NCBI RefSeq assembly: GCF_002009175.1
Contig: NZ_CP018047.1
Span: 1,550,001 to 1,614,000 of the forward strand
Direction: 5' to 3'
DNA: 64,000 nucleotides
From: Streptomyces niveus
GTDB taxonomy: Bacteria; Actinomycetota; Actinomycetes; Streptomycetales; Streptomycetaceae
Position numbers and translations under genes: made by a program. Shown here piece by piece: positions 44,738-54,500 of this stretch. Each line of letters starts with the position of its first letter. The stretch's first letter is position 1. The notes beneath the pieces were generated by a model. That model was not told the origin of the DNA, searched no databases, and worked only from the letters and a program-made list of their open reading frames with translations.

Positions 44738-45850
44738 CTACTTGAGCCCGGCGGCGTCGCACTTGGACTTGAACTTCGCGGTGCAGATCTCGTCGACGGT
44801 GTAGATGCCGTCCTTGATCACCGTGTCGTTGATGTTGTCCTTGGTCAGCGAGACGACCGGGACGAGGACCGACGGGATGCCCTTGGTGGTGGCGCTGTCG
44901 AGCTTCGTCTTGGCGATCGAGTCCAGCGACTCGCCCTTGGCGACGGCGACGGCCATCTCGGCGGCGACAGCGGCCTCGGCCGGGTACGGCTTGTAGACGC
45001 TCATGAACTGCTCACCGGCGACGATGCGCTGCACACCGGCGAGTTCGGCGTCCTGGCCGGTGACCGGCGGGAGCGGGCTGATACCGGCGCCCTTGAGCGC
45101 GGTGATGATGCCGCCCGCCATGCCGTCGTTGGCGGAGTAGACGCCGACGATCTTGTCCTTGCCCAGAGCGGAGATCGCGCCTTCCATATTGGCGTTGGCG
45201 TTCTCCGGCTTCCACTCCTTGGTGTCGTACTCCTTGCCGATGGTCACCTTGCCGTCGAGGACGGACTTGGCGCCCTGCTTGAAGAGCTTGGCGTTCGGGT
45301 CGGTGATCGCGCCGTTCATCATCACGATGTCACCGTCCTTCGCCTTGGGGCCCAGCTCGTCCAGGAGCGCCTGGCCCTGGACGCGGCCGACCTCTTCGTT
45401 GTCGAAGGAGACGTAGCCGTCGATCGGGCCCTCGGCGAGGCGGTCGAAGGCGATGACCGGAATACCGGCCTCCTTGGCCTTCTTGACCGAGCCCGCGATG
45501 GCCTTGGAGTCCACGGCGTCCACGATCAGCGCGTCGACCTTGTTCGTGACCATGGTGTCGGCCTGCTGGTTCTGCGCCGACGCGTCCTGCTTCGCGTTGG
45601 CGTAGACGACCTTGCCGGTGCCGTCGGTCAGTTCGCTGACCCGCTTCTCGATCAGCGGCTTGTCGAACTTCTCGTAGCGCGCGGTCTGGTTCTCGGGAAG
45701 GAGCAGACCAATGGTGAGCGGGCCGTCCTTCTTCTTCGACGACTCCTTCGCCGAATCGCCGGACTCCTTGGCGCTTCCACAGGCGGCGAGCGAGACGGCC
45801 ATAGCGGTGGCGGCGGCGGCCACGGCAGCACGTCGGAGATGTGCGTTCAC
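44738..45850 (-). CDS. xylF: Xylose-binding lipoprotein of ABC transporter
   Basis: This 370-residue periplasmic-type sugar-binding protein has a lipobox (LAAC) and the two-lobed fold of the RbsB/XylF family: TIGLLLPENQTARYEKFDKPLIE, ALIVDAVDSKAIAGSVKKAKEAGIPVIAFDRL, YSANDGMAGGIITAL. The GTG start has GGGAGG at 8 nt. Xylose specificity is inferred from synteny with the S. coelicolor xylFGH-rok7B7 block. An operator-like repeat lies 76 bp upstream. Confidence 0.88.
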   Translation of the reverse strand: MNAHLRRAAVAAAATAMAVSLAACGSAKESGDSAKESSKKKDGPLTIGLLLPENQTARYEKFDKPLIEKRVSELTDGTGKVVYANAKQDASAQNQQADTMVTNKVDALIVDAVDSKAIAGSVKKAKEAGIPVIAFDRLAEGPIDGYVSFDNEEVGRVQGQALLDELGPKAKDGDIVMMNGAITDPNAKLFKQGAKSVLDGKVTIGKEYDTKEWKPENANANMEGAISALGKDKIVGVYSANDGMAGGIITALKGAGISPLPPVTGQDAELAGVQRIVAGEQFMSVYKPYPAEAAVAAEMAVAVAKGESLDSIAKTKLDSATTKGIPSVLVPVVSLTKDNINDTVIKDGIYTVDEICTAKFKSKCDAAGLK

Positions 45851-45925
45851 TTCAGAAACCTCCCTGACGAGGCCGCGACGTTGCGGCCGAGGTGGCTGGA
45901 AGTCAACTCCGCCTCGGACGCAGCG

Positions 45926-45944
45926 TCAAGGAGTAAATCCTTAA
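45926..45944. promoter_or_regulatory. Operator candidate between xylF and the ROK gene
   Basis: On the minus strand it reads TTAAGGATTTACTCCTTGA: AAGGA and TCCTT arms around TTTAC, with matching outer TYA ends. It lies in the 121-bp gap between xylF and the 3' end of the ROK gene, upstream of xylF. This makes it a good candidate for ROK-regulator control of xylFGH. A TAACGA/TCGTTA pair lies next to it (45942-45970). Confidence 0.5.
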
Positions 45945-45971
45945 CGAGATGACAACGGTGCCATTCGTTAT

Positions 45972-47171
45972 CTAAGTGAAGACAGGCGAGCCGACGGGCA
46001 GTGTGCTTTCAAGCAGGGTCGAATCGCCCATTTCGCTCAGTACGAGTGCGAGCGCGCCCAGCACTTCGGCGCGTCCCCCGAGGGCTCCCGGAAGCACCGA
46101 GAGCTGTCTGGCCGCACTCGGAATCGCATACCGGGACACCGACTCCCTTATCGGCGCGAGGACCAGCTCCCCAGCCTCCGCCAAATCACCGCCGAGCACC
46201 ACCCGGCTGGGGTTGAGCAGATTGCAGAGGTTCGCGACGCCGCTGCCGATGTGGCGGCCCACGTCGGCGATGACCCTGCGGCAGCCCGGATCGCCCTCCC
46301 TGGCCAGCTGGACGACCCGCTCCATGGTCAGATCGCGGCCGTGGCTGGACCTGAGCAGCGGCAGTACGTAGCGGGCCGCGGTGAAGGTCTCCATGCAGCC
46401 CCTGTTGCCGCAGCGGCAGACGGGGCCCGACTCGTCGAGCGTGATGTGCCCGATCTCACCCGCCGTACCGCCCGGACCCCGGTAGATCTGGCCCTCTATC
46501 ACCAGGCCGGCGCCGACGCCGCTGGCGACCTTGATGTACGCGAGGTCCTTCACGCCCCGGCCGCTCCCCCAGACCAGCTCGCCCAGGGCCCCGAGGTTGG
46601 CGTCGTTGTCCACGTACACCGGCACGCCGAGCCGGCCCGCCATCTCCTCGCCCGGATTGATCCCGGTCCAGCCCGGCAGGATCGAGGTGGAGCCGAGCGT
46701 GCCCGAGACGACGTCGATCGGGCCCGGCACTCCGAGACCCACGCCGATGACCTTCTGGCGGCCGATCCCGGTGGCCTCGATCAGCCTCTCGACCAGCTCC
46801 TCGGCCCGGCCGAAGCCGTAGGCCGAGGAGGCGTCCACGTCGAGCGGCTCGGACTCCTCGGCGAGCACCTGGTGGGCCAGATTGCCGACGGCCACCCGCA
46901 GATGCGTATGGCCGAAGTCGACGCCGATGACGATGCCCGCGTCACCGCTGAGCGAGACGCTGCGGGCCCGGCGGCCCCCCGCCGAGGTGGGCGTCACCTC
47001 GACGGTGCCGCCCTCCCTGAGCTCGCGGACGATGTTGGAGACCGTGGCCGCCGACAGTCCGGTGCTCCGGGCGATCTCCGCCTGGGTGAGCGAGCCGGCC
47101 ATGCGCACCGCGCGCACGACCCGCTCCAGATTCGCCCGGTGCAGAGACGACTGCGACCCTGGAGTCTCCAC
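45972..47171 (-). CDS. rok7B7: ROK-family regulator Rok7B7
   Basis: A 399-residue protein with an N-terminal winged HTH (about 15-70: AEIARSTGLSAATVSNIVRELREGG), a sugar-kinase-like ATP site (GIVIGVDFGHTHLRVAVGNL) and the ROK zinc motif CRCGNRGCMETF. From the literature, its S. coelicolor counterpart acts in carbon catabolite control, antibiotic output and xylose uptake. It sits between xylFGH and ngcEFG as in that species. GTG 47171 is chosen for AGGAGTGG upstream; the frame starts at 47210. Confidence 0.85.
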   Translation of the reverse strand: METPGSQSSLHRANLERVVRAVRMAGSLTQAEIARSTGLSAATVSNIVRELREGGTVEVTPTSAGGRRARSVSLSGDAGIVIGVDFGHTHLRVAVGNLAHQVLAEESEPLDVDASSAYGFGRAEELVERLIEATGIGRQKVIGVGLGVPGPIDVVSGTLGSTSILPGWTGINPGEEMAGRLGVPVYVDNDANLGALGELVWGSGRGVKDLAYIKVASGVGAGLVIEGQIYRGPGGTAGEIGHITLDESGPVCRCGNRGCMETFTAARYVLPLLRSSHGRDLTMERVVQLAREGDPGCRRVIADVGRHIGSGVANLCNLLNPSRVVLGGDLAEAGELVLAPIRESVSRYAIPSAARQLSVLPGALGGRAEVLGALALVLSEMGDSTLLESTLPVGSPVFT

Positions 47172-47460
47172 AACTGATCCACTCCTGCCCTTGGCAGGCG
47201 GCACGACCACCGCCCCCGGCCGGGGTCGCGCCTGTGAAACCCCGACGTTTCTCCAACTTGTGAACTCTAAGCTCAGCCTTTGGGGCCGCTTCCCGTCAAG
47301 ACCTTGAGCAGTGCCGGACTCGGATGAGCACCGTTCTTACGCATCTGACCTGCGAACATCACCGATTTGGCGAATTATGTAGGGGTCCGGTGGCGAAAAA
47401 CAGCCCTTCGGCTCGGGATGGATACCGAACGAACCCCCGTCGCGCGGTCCCGGAACACGG
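47172..47460. other. Intergenic region upstream of rok7B7
   Basis: This is most of the 378-bp gap between rok7B7 and ngcG, both on the minus strand. It must contain the rok7B7 promoter. 47250-47282 (TTGTGAACTCTAAGC) is locally AT-rich. No gene or strong operator is recognisable. Confidence 0.5.
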
Positions 47461-47497
47461 CGAACCGCCCCCCGGCGGGTGGCCGGAGGGCGGTTCG
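47461..47497 (-). terminator. Terminator after ngcG
   Basis: Ten-nt perfect arms (47461-47470 and 47488-47497) with an inner CCGG/CCGG pairing lie about 50 bp past the ngcG stop. Confidence 0.7.
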
Positions 47498-47549
47498 GTG
47501 GAGCGGCGGAACCCGTCGGGCGACGTGGCCGCCCGGTGGAGCGGTGCGG

Positions 47550-48473
47550 CTACTTGAGCGCTCCCGCCGTCAGCCCCGCGACGACCTGACGCTGGAAGAT
47601 GATGTAGGCGGCGAGCACCGGCAGCATCGCCATCACCAGTCCGGCGAACAGCCCGGAGTAGTCGCCCTTGTAGCCCTGGCTGACCGCGAGCTGCACCAGC
47701 CCTTGCGAGAGCACCTTCTTGTCCGGGTCGGTGTTGAGCACCGTCGGCAGCATGTACTGGTTCCACTGGCCGAGGAAGTTGAAGATGCCCACGCTGATCA
47801 GACCCGGCTTGGCCATCGGCAGCATGATCTGGAAGAACGTCCTCGTGTGCGAGGCGCCGTCGATGATCGCCGCCTCCGCCACCGAACTCGGCAGCGTCCT
47901 GAAGAAGGACGACAGGAAGAACACCGTGAACGGCAGCGAGTAGGCGATGTACACCAGGATCAGACCGTGCGTGGTGTTCAGCAGCCCCATGTTGTTCATG
48001 ACGAAGAACAGCGGGACCAGCGCCAGGATGATCGGGAAGCTCATCCCTCCGATGAAGAGGAAGTAGATGAAGCGGTTCCCGGGGAAGTCGAAGCGCGCCA
48101 GCACGTACGCCGCCATCGAGCCGAGCACCAGGGTGCCGAGCAGCGAACCCCCCACCACCAGAATTGTGTTGAGGAAGTAGTCGCTCATGTGCGCCTGGGT
48201 CCAGGCCCGCGACCAGTTCTCGAAGTGGAGCTTGTCCGGCAGCGCCCACGGCGAGCTGAAGATGGAGTTGTCGTCCTTGAAGGAGGACATCACCGCCCAC
48301 AGCAGCGGCAGGACGACCAGCAGCGCCCAGATGACCAGCACGCCGTGCGAGAAGACGTTGAGGACGGTGCCCTCGCGCTTGTCCTTCTCCGGCACCGCGC
48401 CGGTCTTGGTCACCGGCGGCCGGTCCCGCGGCTCCTCGGCCAGGGCGGCGGGAGGTGTGTCAGTGGTCTTCAT
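47550..48473 (-). CDS. ngcG: Chitooligosaccharide/GlcNAc ABC permease NgcG
   Basis: The 307-residue inner-membrane permease is of the MalG type, with six predicted helices and the EAA loop (EAAIIDGASHTRTFFQIMLPMAKPGL) that docks the ATPase. It ends GLTAGALK, as is typical. Its ATG and the ngcF stop share a base (TGATG), so the pair is coupled. No ATPase gene is in this operon. Confidence 0.88.
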   Translation of the reverse strand: MKTTDTPPAALAEEPRDRPPVTKTGAVPEKDKREGTVLNVFSHGVLVIWALLVVLPLLWAVMSSFKDDNSIFSSPWALPDKLHFENWSRAWTQAHMSDYFLNTILVVGGSLLGTLVLGSMAAYVLARFDFPGNRFIYFLFIGGMSFPIILALVPLFFVMNNMGLLNTTHGLILVYIAYSLPFTVFFLSSFFRTLPSSVAEAAIIDGASHTRTFFQIMLPMAKPGLISVGIFNFLGQWNQYMLPTVLNTDPDKKVLSQGLVQLAVSQGYKGDYSGLFAGLVMAMLPVLAAYIIFQRQVVAGLTAGALK

Positions 48474-49402
48474 CAGAACTCCAGCCGCTCGCGCCGGCCC
48501 AGCTTCGTCACGACTGCCGCGAAGGACAGCGTCACCACGAGCAGAGCGACACCGATCGTTGTGGCATAACCGGCCTGGGCGTCCCTGAAGGCCGTTTGGT
48601 AGACGTACAGCGGCAGGACCGTCGTCGAGTAGTCGGGTCCGCCACCGCCCGGCCCCACGGTCATGATCTGTACGACCGCGAACGCCTCGGCGCCGAGCGC
48701 CAGGATGCCCATGTAGATCCAGCCCGCCTGCACGGTGTCCCAGAGCAGCGGAAGCGTGATCTTGAAGAAGGTCGTGAACCGGTCCGCGCCGTCGAGCAGC
48801 GCCGCCTCGTAGTAGTCCTTGGGAATGGAGGCCATTCCGGCGGAGAAGAGGACGACGAAGAAGCCGACCGTGCTCCAGATCAGAACCGCCATCACGCACC
48901 AGAGCGCGAGATCCGGGTCACCCAGCCAGAGCGGCTGGATGTTGTCCAGACCCACCGCGGAGAGTGCCGCGTTGATGGCGCCGCTCTCCGGGTTGTAGGC
49001 GAACTGGAAAAGCAGGGCGACGATCGCGATGGAGAGGACCTGCGGGAAGAAATACGCGATTTTGTAGAATCCCGAACCGCGTACACCCGTGATCGTCGCG
49101 CCTTTACGCTGTCGCCCGCCGACATTGATCATGAAGGCGAGGAACAGGGCGAGGGCGAGCGTCACCAGCGGCAGCAACAGCACGAACAGCACGCTGTGCT
49201 GCAACGACTTCCAGAAGATGTCGTCATCGAACATCTTCGTGTAGTTGTCGAAGCCCACCATCTTGAAGTCGGAACTCAGCCCCGTCCAGTCCGTGAACGA
49301 GTAGTAGATGGACTGGATGAACGGCCATATGACGAAGATCGCGTACAACGCCAAGGGGGCGATCAAGAACCCCACGATGAACCGGTATTTACCGTGCTGC
49401 AT
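48473..49402 (-). CDS. ngcF: Chitooligosaccharide/GlcNAc ABC permease NgcF
   Basis: The 309-residue MalF-type permease begins RFIVGFLIAPLALYAIFVIWPFIQSIYYSFTDW and has the EAA loop (YEAALLDGADRFTTFFKITLPLLWDTV). It pairs with NgcG to form the pore. It starts 48 bp after ngcE. Confidence 0.88.
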   Translation of the reverse strand: MQHGKYRFIVGFLIAPLALYAIFVIWPFIQSIYYSFTDWTGLSSDFKMVGFDNYTKMFDDDIFWKSLQHSVLFVLLLPLVTLALALFLAFMINVGGRQRKGATITGVRGSGFYKIAYFFPQVLSIAIVALLFQFAYNPESGAINAALSAVGLDNIQPLWLGDPDLALWCVMAVLIWSTVGFFVVLFSAGMASIPKDYYEAALLDGADRFTTFFKITLPLLWDTVQAGWIYMGILALGAEAFAVVQIMTVGPGGGGPDYSTTVLPLYVYQTAFRDAQAGYATTIGVALLVVTLSFAAVVTKLGRRERLEF

Positions 49403-49450
49403 GGATCCGACCCCGATCTGTGTGCGGATGCCGCCGCTGGTGACGCCTGC

Positions 49451-50899
49451 TCACTGGTGCTTGTAGTGCTTGATGGACTGGTCCTTCGCGGCGGCATCCG
49501 CGTAGCCCTGGATCTTCTTGATGGTCTCGGCGGGGGTGGCGCGCCCGGCCATCATCTCGCCGAGGCCGGCGACACCGATCTGCTCCTTCTGGAGCTTGAC
49601 GTACCAGTCCTGGATACGCGGGTTGACGACGTTCTCGCCCGCCTTCTCCAGGGTGGCGACGGCCGACTTGAGGCCCGGCGTCAGCTCGATGCCGTCCGTG
49701 CCACCGTTGAGGGCGGTCAGCGACTTCACCTGCGAGGTGAAGTTCTTCGACGACTCCTCGCTGAGCATGATGCGCAGCAACTCCATGCCGCCCTGCGGGT
49801 TCTTGGCCTTCTGCGGGACGATGAAGGGCTCACCGCCGGACGCCCAGAGGGTACCGAAGGGCAGCGCGTCGGAGGCGTCCATGCTGGACGGCGCGCCGAC
49901 GGCGAGGTTGAAGTCGGCGGGCATGGTCTTGGCCGCCTCGTTCTCCACCCACGAACCGTTCGGGATGAAGAGCGCCTTGCCCTTGCTCCACGCGGTCTGC
50001 GACTGGATGTGGTCCAGTCCGGGGGTGCCCTGGAGGATGTAGCCCTTCTTGAAGAGCTCGTAGTACGCCTCGAAGGCCGTCTTGACCGCCGGGTCCTTCC
50101 AGGCGTTCGGCTCCAGGTTGTCGATCTTGTCGAGGACCTCGACGCCACCGATCTTGGCGATCAGCGGGTAGAGCGAGAACGGGATGTAGTACGGGTGCTT
50201 GCCCGCGTACGTCCAGCCGGCGATGCCCTTCTTCTTCGCCTTGGCGCAGAGCGCGAGCATGTCGTCCCACGTCTCGGGGTACGTCGCGTCGAGGTTCTCC
50301 AGGGCCTTCTGCGAGTACCAGACGCCGTACACCGTGTAGGCGTAGTACATGATCCAGACGGGGTCGCCGTCGAACTGGCCCATCTCGACGATGCCGGGGC
50401 GCAGGGTGTCGCGGACCTTCTTGGCCGGGTCGTCGTACGACGGGGCGTCCATCAGCGCGGTGAGGTCGGTGAGCTGCTTCTTGCCGACCAGGACGCCCAT
50501 GTCCATCTGCTCGGCGCCGGAGTTGTCGATCAGGTCCGGCGGGGTGCCGCCGTTGAACCTCGGCTGGAGCGTGGACTGGATCTTCTCGGTGGCCGCGTGC
50601 TTGACCTTCGGGGCCTTCGGGAAAGCCTCGTTGTACCGCTTCTCCGCGTCGATGGCGTACTGCTCGCCGAAGCCGCCGTTGAAGATGACGACGTCGAGCT
50701 GTGCCGTCTCGTTGGCTCCGAGGGGGTTCTTCGCCGAGGTCTTGCCCTTCTCGACCTTCTCGTCGCCGCCGCTGTCGCTGCTCGCGCAGGACGCCAGGAA
50801 ACTCATCGTCGGCACAGTGATCAGGCCGACTGCGGCTGAACGCTTGATCAGATCACGACGGCCAAGGCCCTCATTGCTGTGAGCGGAGGTGGATCCCAT
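49451..50899 (-). CDS. ngcE: N-acetylglucosamine/chitobiose-binding lipoprotein NgcE
   Basis: The 482-residue extracellular binding protein has a twin-arginine start (GRRDLIKRSAAVG) leading to a lipobox (LASC). The body is a family-1 sugar-binding fold: NGGTPPDLIDNSGAEQMD, WIMYYAYTVYGVWYSQKALE, GKALFIPNGSWVENEA, PFGTLWASGGEPFIVPQKAKNPQGGMELLRIML. NgcE of streptomycetes binds GlcNAc or chitooligosaccharides from chitin. ATG 50899 has GAGGA at 8 nt; a TTG lies two codons earlier. Confidence 0.88.
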   Translation of the reverse strand: MGSTSAHSNEGLGRRDLIKRSAAVGLITVPTMSFLASCASSDSGGDEKVEKGKTSAKNPLGANETAQLDVVIFNGGFGEQYAIDAEKRYNEAFPKAPKVKHAATEKIQSTLQPRFNGGTPPDLIDNSGAEQMDMGVLVGKKQLTDLTALMDAPSYDDPAKKVRDTLRPGIVEMGQFDGDPVWIMYYAYTVYGVWYSQKALENLDATYPETWDDMLALCAKAKKKGIAGWTYAGKHPYYIPFSLYPLIAKIGGVEVLDKIDNLEPNAWKDPAVKTAFEAYYELFKKGYILQGTPGLDHIQSQTAWSKGKALFIPNGSWVENEAAKTMPADFNLAVGAPSSMDASDALPFGTLWASGGEPFIVPQKAKNPQGGMELLRIMLSEESSKNFTSQVKSLTALNGGTDGIELTPGLKSAVATLEKAGENVVNPRIQDWYVKLQKEQIGVAGLGEMMAGRATPAETIKKIQGYADAAAKDQSIKHYKHQ

Positions 50900-50905
50900 G
50901 CTCAA

Positions 50906-51543
50906 GTCCTCGCCTTCTCCAGGACTCAGGCGGTGTACCGGTCGCCCGTCCTTCTCGCCTGAGGCAGAAGGGCCCCGCCACCGCGGTCAAATGAAGCTGG
51001 GTCGTGCAGGATTGTGGTGCTGATTGCCGTGTGCGTTGTCGTACATGTTGCTGGGCGTTGTACGTGAAGCGTGGTGCGTGAAGCGTGGTGCGTGAAGCGT
51101 GGTGCGTGATTACAGCAGGGACGGCCTGAATGGTTGTCGGCGGGGTGCGTCGCGGCACCCAACCGTCCCCCGTCTCCCGGTCCTTCGCCGTTCGAAACCT
51201 GGCGAGGCGGACGCGACAGGTATAGTCCACTTCGGGTCGACTGAGCAAGATCGAAAGCAGGTTTGGGCGGGAGTCTTTCCCTAGTTGAGACCTGGGACGG
51301 GTTTCAGCGGCCCCGTGCGGCATCCGTACGGATCTCGCCCTATTTTCCGGATCGCGCGTGCCGCGATATCCGGACCACTCGCGCGCTCTCGGCGCGGACA
51401 CTCGCACGCTCTCGACGTGGCCAGTTGTGTGCACATTCCACGAATCACTTCGGGCAGAATGGCCGGTTCTCGTCATCTCACTTCGGCAACACCCTTGACA
51501 CCTTGCACCTCTTGTACCACTACTTAACCCGCGCATCATTTTT
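50906..51543. other. Intergenic region between divergent ngcE and GH92 genes
   Basis: This 680-bp gap holds promoters for both directions. A 14-bp unit (CGTGAAGCGTGGTG) is repeated three times exactly at 51063-51104. A TTGACA hexamer lies at 51495-51500. No DasR-type palindrome (TGGTCTAGACCA-like) was seen near ngcE. No convincing gene. Confidence 0.7.
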
Positions 51544-51555
51544 GACAACGTTGTC
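51544..51555. promoter_or_regulatory. LacI-family operator upstream of the GH92 gene
   Basis: GACAACGTTGTC is a perfect 12-bp palindrome with the central CG of LacI/GalR operators. It lies 30 bp before the start codon, in the position of a repressor site. The cognate LacI regulator is not in the window. Confidence 0.6.
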
Positions 51556-51585
51556 CATCATGCTTCCGGAAGAGGAAGGCTCGGG

Positions 51586-54500
51586 ATGCAGCGCACACAT
51601 AGACCCCGGCTCACACAGCGCCGCAACGCCGCTCTGCTGGCTGTGTCTTCACTGCTCGTCGTCACGGCACACTCGGCAGCTGTAGCACAGCCCTCGAAGG
51701 CCGACGCCGCCAAGGACTCGTTCGCGTCGTCCTTCGAGGAGGGCGACGCACAGCCGGACTGGCGCAATACGGTCGATACCGGACCGGACGGCAAGAAGCG
51801 GTCATCCGGCGTGAACGGTGAGTTCAACGCCGGCATCCCGGGCAATGTCACCGACCGGGTCGTGGAGCTGCGCGCCAGCGGCGAGAACGCGAACTCCGGT
51901 GAGGGCAAGGAGAACCTGGTCGACGTCCAGTCCAGCACGAAGTGGCTGGCCTTCGAGCCGACCGCCTGGGTCGAGTTCGACCTGGACACACCCGTCAAGG
52001 TCCTGACCTACGCGCTGACCTCGGCGAACGACCACGCCGAGCGGGACCCGAAGGACTGGACGCTCAAGGGGTCGGCGGACGGGAAGGACTGGAAGACCCT
52101 CGATAGCCAAGTGGACCAGACCTTCGGCGAACGATTCCAGACAAAGTCATACGACTTCGACAATTCGACCGAGTACGCGCACTACCGGCTGGAGATCACG
52201 AAGAACAACGGGGCCGGTGACGCCACCCAGCTCGCCGACGTCCAGTTCTCCGACGGCGACACCACCACGCCGCCGCCCGCCGATATGCGCAGCCAGGTCG
52301 ACGGCGGCCCCGGCGGCTCCCCCACGGCCAAGTCCAACGCCGGATTCACGGGCAAGCGCGCGCTGGAGTACGCCGGTTCGCACAAGCCGGAGGGCCGCGG
52401 CTACTCGTACAACAAGGTCTTCGACGTCAACACCCCCGTGCGCGCGAACACGGAACTGTCGTACAAGATCTTTCCCGCCATGCCGGAGACCGACCTCAAC
52501 TACCCGGCCACGAACGTCTCGGTGGACCTCGCCTTCACCGACGGCACGTACCTGAGCGATCTGAAGGCCCTCGACTCGCACGGCGGCCTGCTCTCCCCGC
52601 AGGGCCAGGGCGCCGCGAAGCGCCTGTACGTGAACCAGTGGAACGCCGTCGCCTCCCGGATCGGCTCCGTCGCCGCCGGCAAGACGGTGGACCGGATACT
52701 CGTGGCGTACGACTCCCCCAAGGGCCCGGCGAAGTTCCAGGGCTGGGTGGACGACATCGCGCTGGCGGTGAAGGCGCCCGAGAAGCGCCTCGCGCACCTC
52801 TCGGACTACGCGTCCACCACGCGCGGCACCAACTCCAGCGGCGCCTTCTCGCGCGGCAACACCTTCCCGGCCACGGCCGTGCCGCACGGCTTCAACTTCT
52901 GGACGCCGGTGACGAACGCGGGGTCGACGAGCTGGCTGTACGAGTACGCGCGCGACAACAACGGCGCCAACCTCCCCACGCTGGAGGCGCTGTCGGCGAG
53001 CCATGAGCCGAGCCCCTGGATGGGCGACCGGCAGACCTTCCAGCTGATGCCGTCGGCGGCCGGCGGTACGCCGGACGCGTCGCGCTCCGAGCGCGCGCTG
53101 CCGTTCCGCCACGAGAACGAGATCGCCAAGCCGCACTACTACGGCGTGACGTTCGAGAACGGTCTCAAGGCGGAGATCACCCCGACCGACCACGCGGCGG
53201 CGATGCGGTTCACGTACCCCGGTGACGACGCGAGCGTCGTCCTCGACAACATCACCAACGCGGGCGGGCTGACCCTCGACGCCGGGAACCGGTCCTTCAC
53301 CGGCTACTCCGACGTCAGGAGCGGTCTGTCGGCGGGCGCCACACGGCTGTTCGTGTACGGCGTCTTCGACGCGGCGGTCACCGACAGCGGCAAACTGCCG
53401 GGCGGCGGCGGCAAGGACGTCACCGGCTATCTGCGCTTCGACGCGGGCCAGGACCGCACGGTCAACCTGCGGATCGCGACCTCGCTGATCAGCGTCGACC
53501 AGGCGAAGAAGAACCTGGCGGACGAGCTGCCCGCCGACCTCGGCTTCGATCGCGTCAAGAAGAACGCGCAGCGCGCGTGGGACGACATCCTGGGGAAGGT
53601 GGAGGTCGAGGGCGCCAACAAGGACCAGCTCACGACGCTCTACTCCAGCCTCTACCGGCTCTACCTGTACCCCAACTCCGGTTTCGAGAACACGGGTACG
53701 AAGAAGAAGCCGAGGCAGCAGTACGCGAGCCCCTTCGTACCGAAGATGGGGACCGACTCCCCCACCCACACGGGCGCGAAGATCGTCACGGGTGAGGTGT
53801 ACGTCAACAACGGCTTCTGGGACACCTACCGGACGACGTGGCCCGCGTACTCCTTCCTGACGCCGAAGAAGGCCGGGGAGCTGGTGGACGGCTTCGTCCA
53901 GCAGTACAAGGACGGCGGCTGGATCTCCCGCTGGTCCTCCCCCGGCTACGCCGACCTGATGACCGGCACCAGTTCGGACGTGGCCTTCGCGGACGCATAT
54001 GTGAAGGGCGTCGACTTCGACGCGAAGGCGGCGTACGAGGCGGCGCTGAAGAACGCGACGGTGAAGCCGCCGAGCGCGGGCGTGGGCCGCAAGGGGATGG
54101 AGACATCGCCGTTCCTCGGCTACGCCTCCACGGAGACCCATGAGGGCCTGTCGTGGTCGCTGGAGGGCTACCTCAACGACTACGGCATAGCGAAGATGGG
54201 CGAGAAGCTCTACAAGGAGACGGGCAAGAAGCGGTACAAGGAGGAGTCCGAGTACTTCCTCAACCGCGCGCAGAGCTATGTCTCGCTCTTCGACAAGGAG
54301 GCGGACTTCTTCCAGGGCCGCGACCTGAAGGGCGACTGGCGGGTCCCGAGCGACAAGTACGACCCGCGGGTGTGGGGTTACGACTACACCGAGACGAACG
54401 GCTGGGGCTACGCCTTCACGGCGGCGCAGGACTCCCGCGGTCTCGCCAACCTCTACGGAGGGCGGGCCGGTCTCGGCGACAAGCTCGACGAGTACTTCGC

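Noticed and set aside
48455..50839. 794-codon plus-strand frame opposite ngcE/ngcF
   Set aside because: Low-complexity Arg/Asp/Val translation; shadow of the transporter genes.
50900..51585. DasR operator at ngcE
   Set aside because: No AGTGGTCTAGACCACT-like palindrome could be found by eye in the gap.
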